This document shows, in pieces, positions 6,596 to 7,193 of a DNA stretch of 7,193 nt (within the stretch, counting starts at the first letter, position 1; each line of letters begins with the position of its first letter). Location of the stretch: assembly GCA_009838595.1 (NCBI GenBank), contig VXRI01000021.1, forward strand, positions 1 to 7,193, written 5' to 3'. The DNA comes from Chloroflexota bacterium. Its GTDB lineage: Bacteria; Chloroflexota; Dehalococcoidia; Lucifugimonadales; JADFKI01. The notes under the pieces were generated by a model that searched no databases, had not been told where the DNA came from, and saw only the letters and a program-made list of their open reading frames with translations. The position numbers were made by a program, and so were the translations under genes.

Positions 6596-6608
6596 ACACA
6601 CCTGGCGC

Positions 6609-6613
6609 GAGGA
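6609..6613 (+). promoter_or_regulatory. Ribosome binding site supporting the ctaG TTG start
   Basis: GAGGA lies seven bases before the TTG at 6621. An in-frame TGA at 6615-6617 closes the frame just upstream, and the next in-frame ATG is 18 codons downstream inside a conserved region. Together these point strongly to TTG as the start. Confidence 0.65.
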
Positions 6614-6620
6614 ATGAAGC

Positions 6621-7193
6621 TTGAACGATATTGCGGGTTCGCTCTGGCTGCAATGGGAGGCGCACTGGGATGCTATGCTCGGTCTTGCGCTTCTGCTCGG
6701 TGCGTATCTCTATGGCGTGGGACCCCTGCGCGAGCGCTACAAGCTAGCGGACTACGCTGAGCCGCGCCAGATAGCGACATTCTGCGCCGGCATCGTGGTC
6801 ATATTCTTCGCCCTGGCGTCGCCGTTGCACGTCCTGAGCGAGCAATTTCTGTTCAGTATGCACATGTCGCAGCACGTGCTGCTGACGCTGATAGCTCCAC
6901 CGCTACTGGTGTTAGGCACGCCTGACTGGTTGCTGCGCCCGCTGTTTCGCCCGAACTGGTCGTTCCACATAGCGCGCGTGCTGACGCATCCAGTAACGGC
7001 GTTCGGTGCATTCAATGTGGTATTTTCGATATGGCACATACCCGCGCTGTACGAAGCGTCGCTGATGAGCGAAGCGGTGCACGCGCTGGAGCACATTCTG
7101 ATGGTCGGCACAGCGATCCTGATGTGGTGGCCCCTGACGAGCAATCTGCCTGAGCTGCCGCGCCTGGATTACCCGTTCCAGATGGGCTACATA
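6621..7193 (+). CDS. ctaG: Caa3-type oxidase assembly protein CtaG, 3' end beyond window
   Basis: This is a polytopic membrane protein of the caa3 CtaG family, required in Bacillus for an active caa3 oxidase and linked to CuB insertion. It is unrelated to the proteobacterial Cox11 protein that is also sometimes called CtaG. The frame starts with TTG at 6621 and stays open for 191 codons to the last base, so the gene is partial. Typical proteins are roughly 250-300 residues with about seven helices. Family features visible are WEAHWDAM (12-19), HMSQH (81-85) followed by LIAPPLLVLGTP, IWHIPALYE (137-145), H154/H158 in a VHALEH motif, and MWWPL (168-172). Hydrophobic helices lie at about 17-33, 51-67, 84-100, 124-139 and 156-171. 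The conserved histidines are candidate copper ligands, by inference. It is the last gene seen in the operon; whether a SCO-type chaperone follows cannot be told from here. Confidence 0.88.
   Translation, partial: MNDIAGSLWLQWEAHWDAMLGLALLLGAYLYGVGPLRERYKLADYAEPRQIATFCAGIVVIFFALASPLHVLSEQFLFSMHMSQHVLLTLIAPPLLVLGTPDWLLRPLFRPNWSFHIARVLTHPVTAFGAFNVVFSIWHIPALYEASLMSEAVHALEHILMVGTAILMWWPLTSNLPELPRLDYPFQMGYI

Noticed and set aside
6752..7144. A 130-codon minus-strand open frame near the right end
   Set aside because: It lies opposite the partial ctaG, whose plus-strand frame has clear family motifs (HMSQH, IWHIPALYE, MWWPL) and a fitting ribosome binding site.
1..7193. Search for a new mobile, defence or biosynthetic system
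   Set aside because: All seven genes belong to well-known oxidase and heme A families in a classical order. I saw no inverted terminal repeats, CRISPR repeats, tRNA or foreign-looking genes.

Overview
The window is an aerobic respiration locus. It holds the two heme A biosynthesis genes, the four structural subunits of an aa3/caa3-type cytochrome c oxidase, and the start of a CtaG-type copper assembly gene. All genes are on the + strand, in the order ctaA - ctaB - (225 bp gap) - ctaC - ctaD - ctaE - ctaF - ctaG (cut by the window end). The DNA is chromosomal in character. I saw no tRNA, rRNA, insertion sequence, CRISPR array or phage gene.

Layout. Positions 21-2001 encode heme A synthase (CtaA) and protoheme IX farnesyltransferase (CtaB), which are tightly coupled or slightly overlapping. 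Positions 2002-2226 are the only substantial non-coding stretch. It carries promoter-like boxes, short repeats, a small hairpin and an undecided mini-ORF, and probably holds the promoter and 5' leader of the structural operon. Positions 2227-3462 encode CtaC, a lipoprotein-type subunit II with a CuA centre and a fused cytochrome c domain. Positions 3581-5443 encode CtaD (subunit I), with all heme, CuB and proton-channel residues in place and two extra C-terminal helices. Positions 5460-6191 encode a five-helix CtaE (subunit III), and 6230-6595 encode the small subunit IV. A TTG-started ctaG begins at 6621 and runs off the end.

How the genes work together. CtaB farnesylates heme B to heme O and CtaA oxidises it to heme A, the cofactor of subunit I. 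CtaG is expected to help load CuB. CtaC takes electrons through its own heme c and CuA and passes them to heme a and the heme a3/CuB site of CtaD, where O2 is reduced and protons are pumped. CtaE and CtaF complete the membrane complex.

Organism. The fused heme c, the Bacillus/Thermus-like caa3 gene set, the lipoprotein subunit II, the CtaG family and several TTG starts point to a non-proteobacterial aerobe. The style of the subunit I sequence (ITTIDHKKIGVLYG, GGIEALLMRIQLA) reminds me of Chloroflexota or related deep-branching, moderately GC-rich bacteria. This is recognition from memory, not a search, and is only moderately secure.

Novelty. The locus as a whole is a known system. The points worth a second look are lineage-specific: a long insertion in the cytochrome c domain of CtaC, a cysteine-containing charged loop in CtaE, and an organised 225 bp control region before ctaC.
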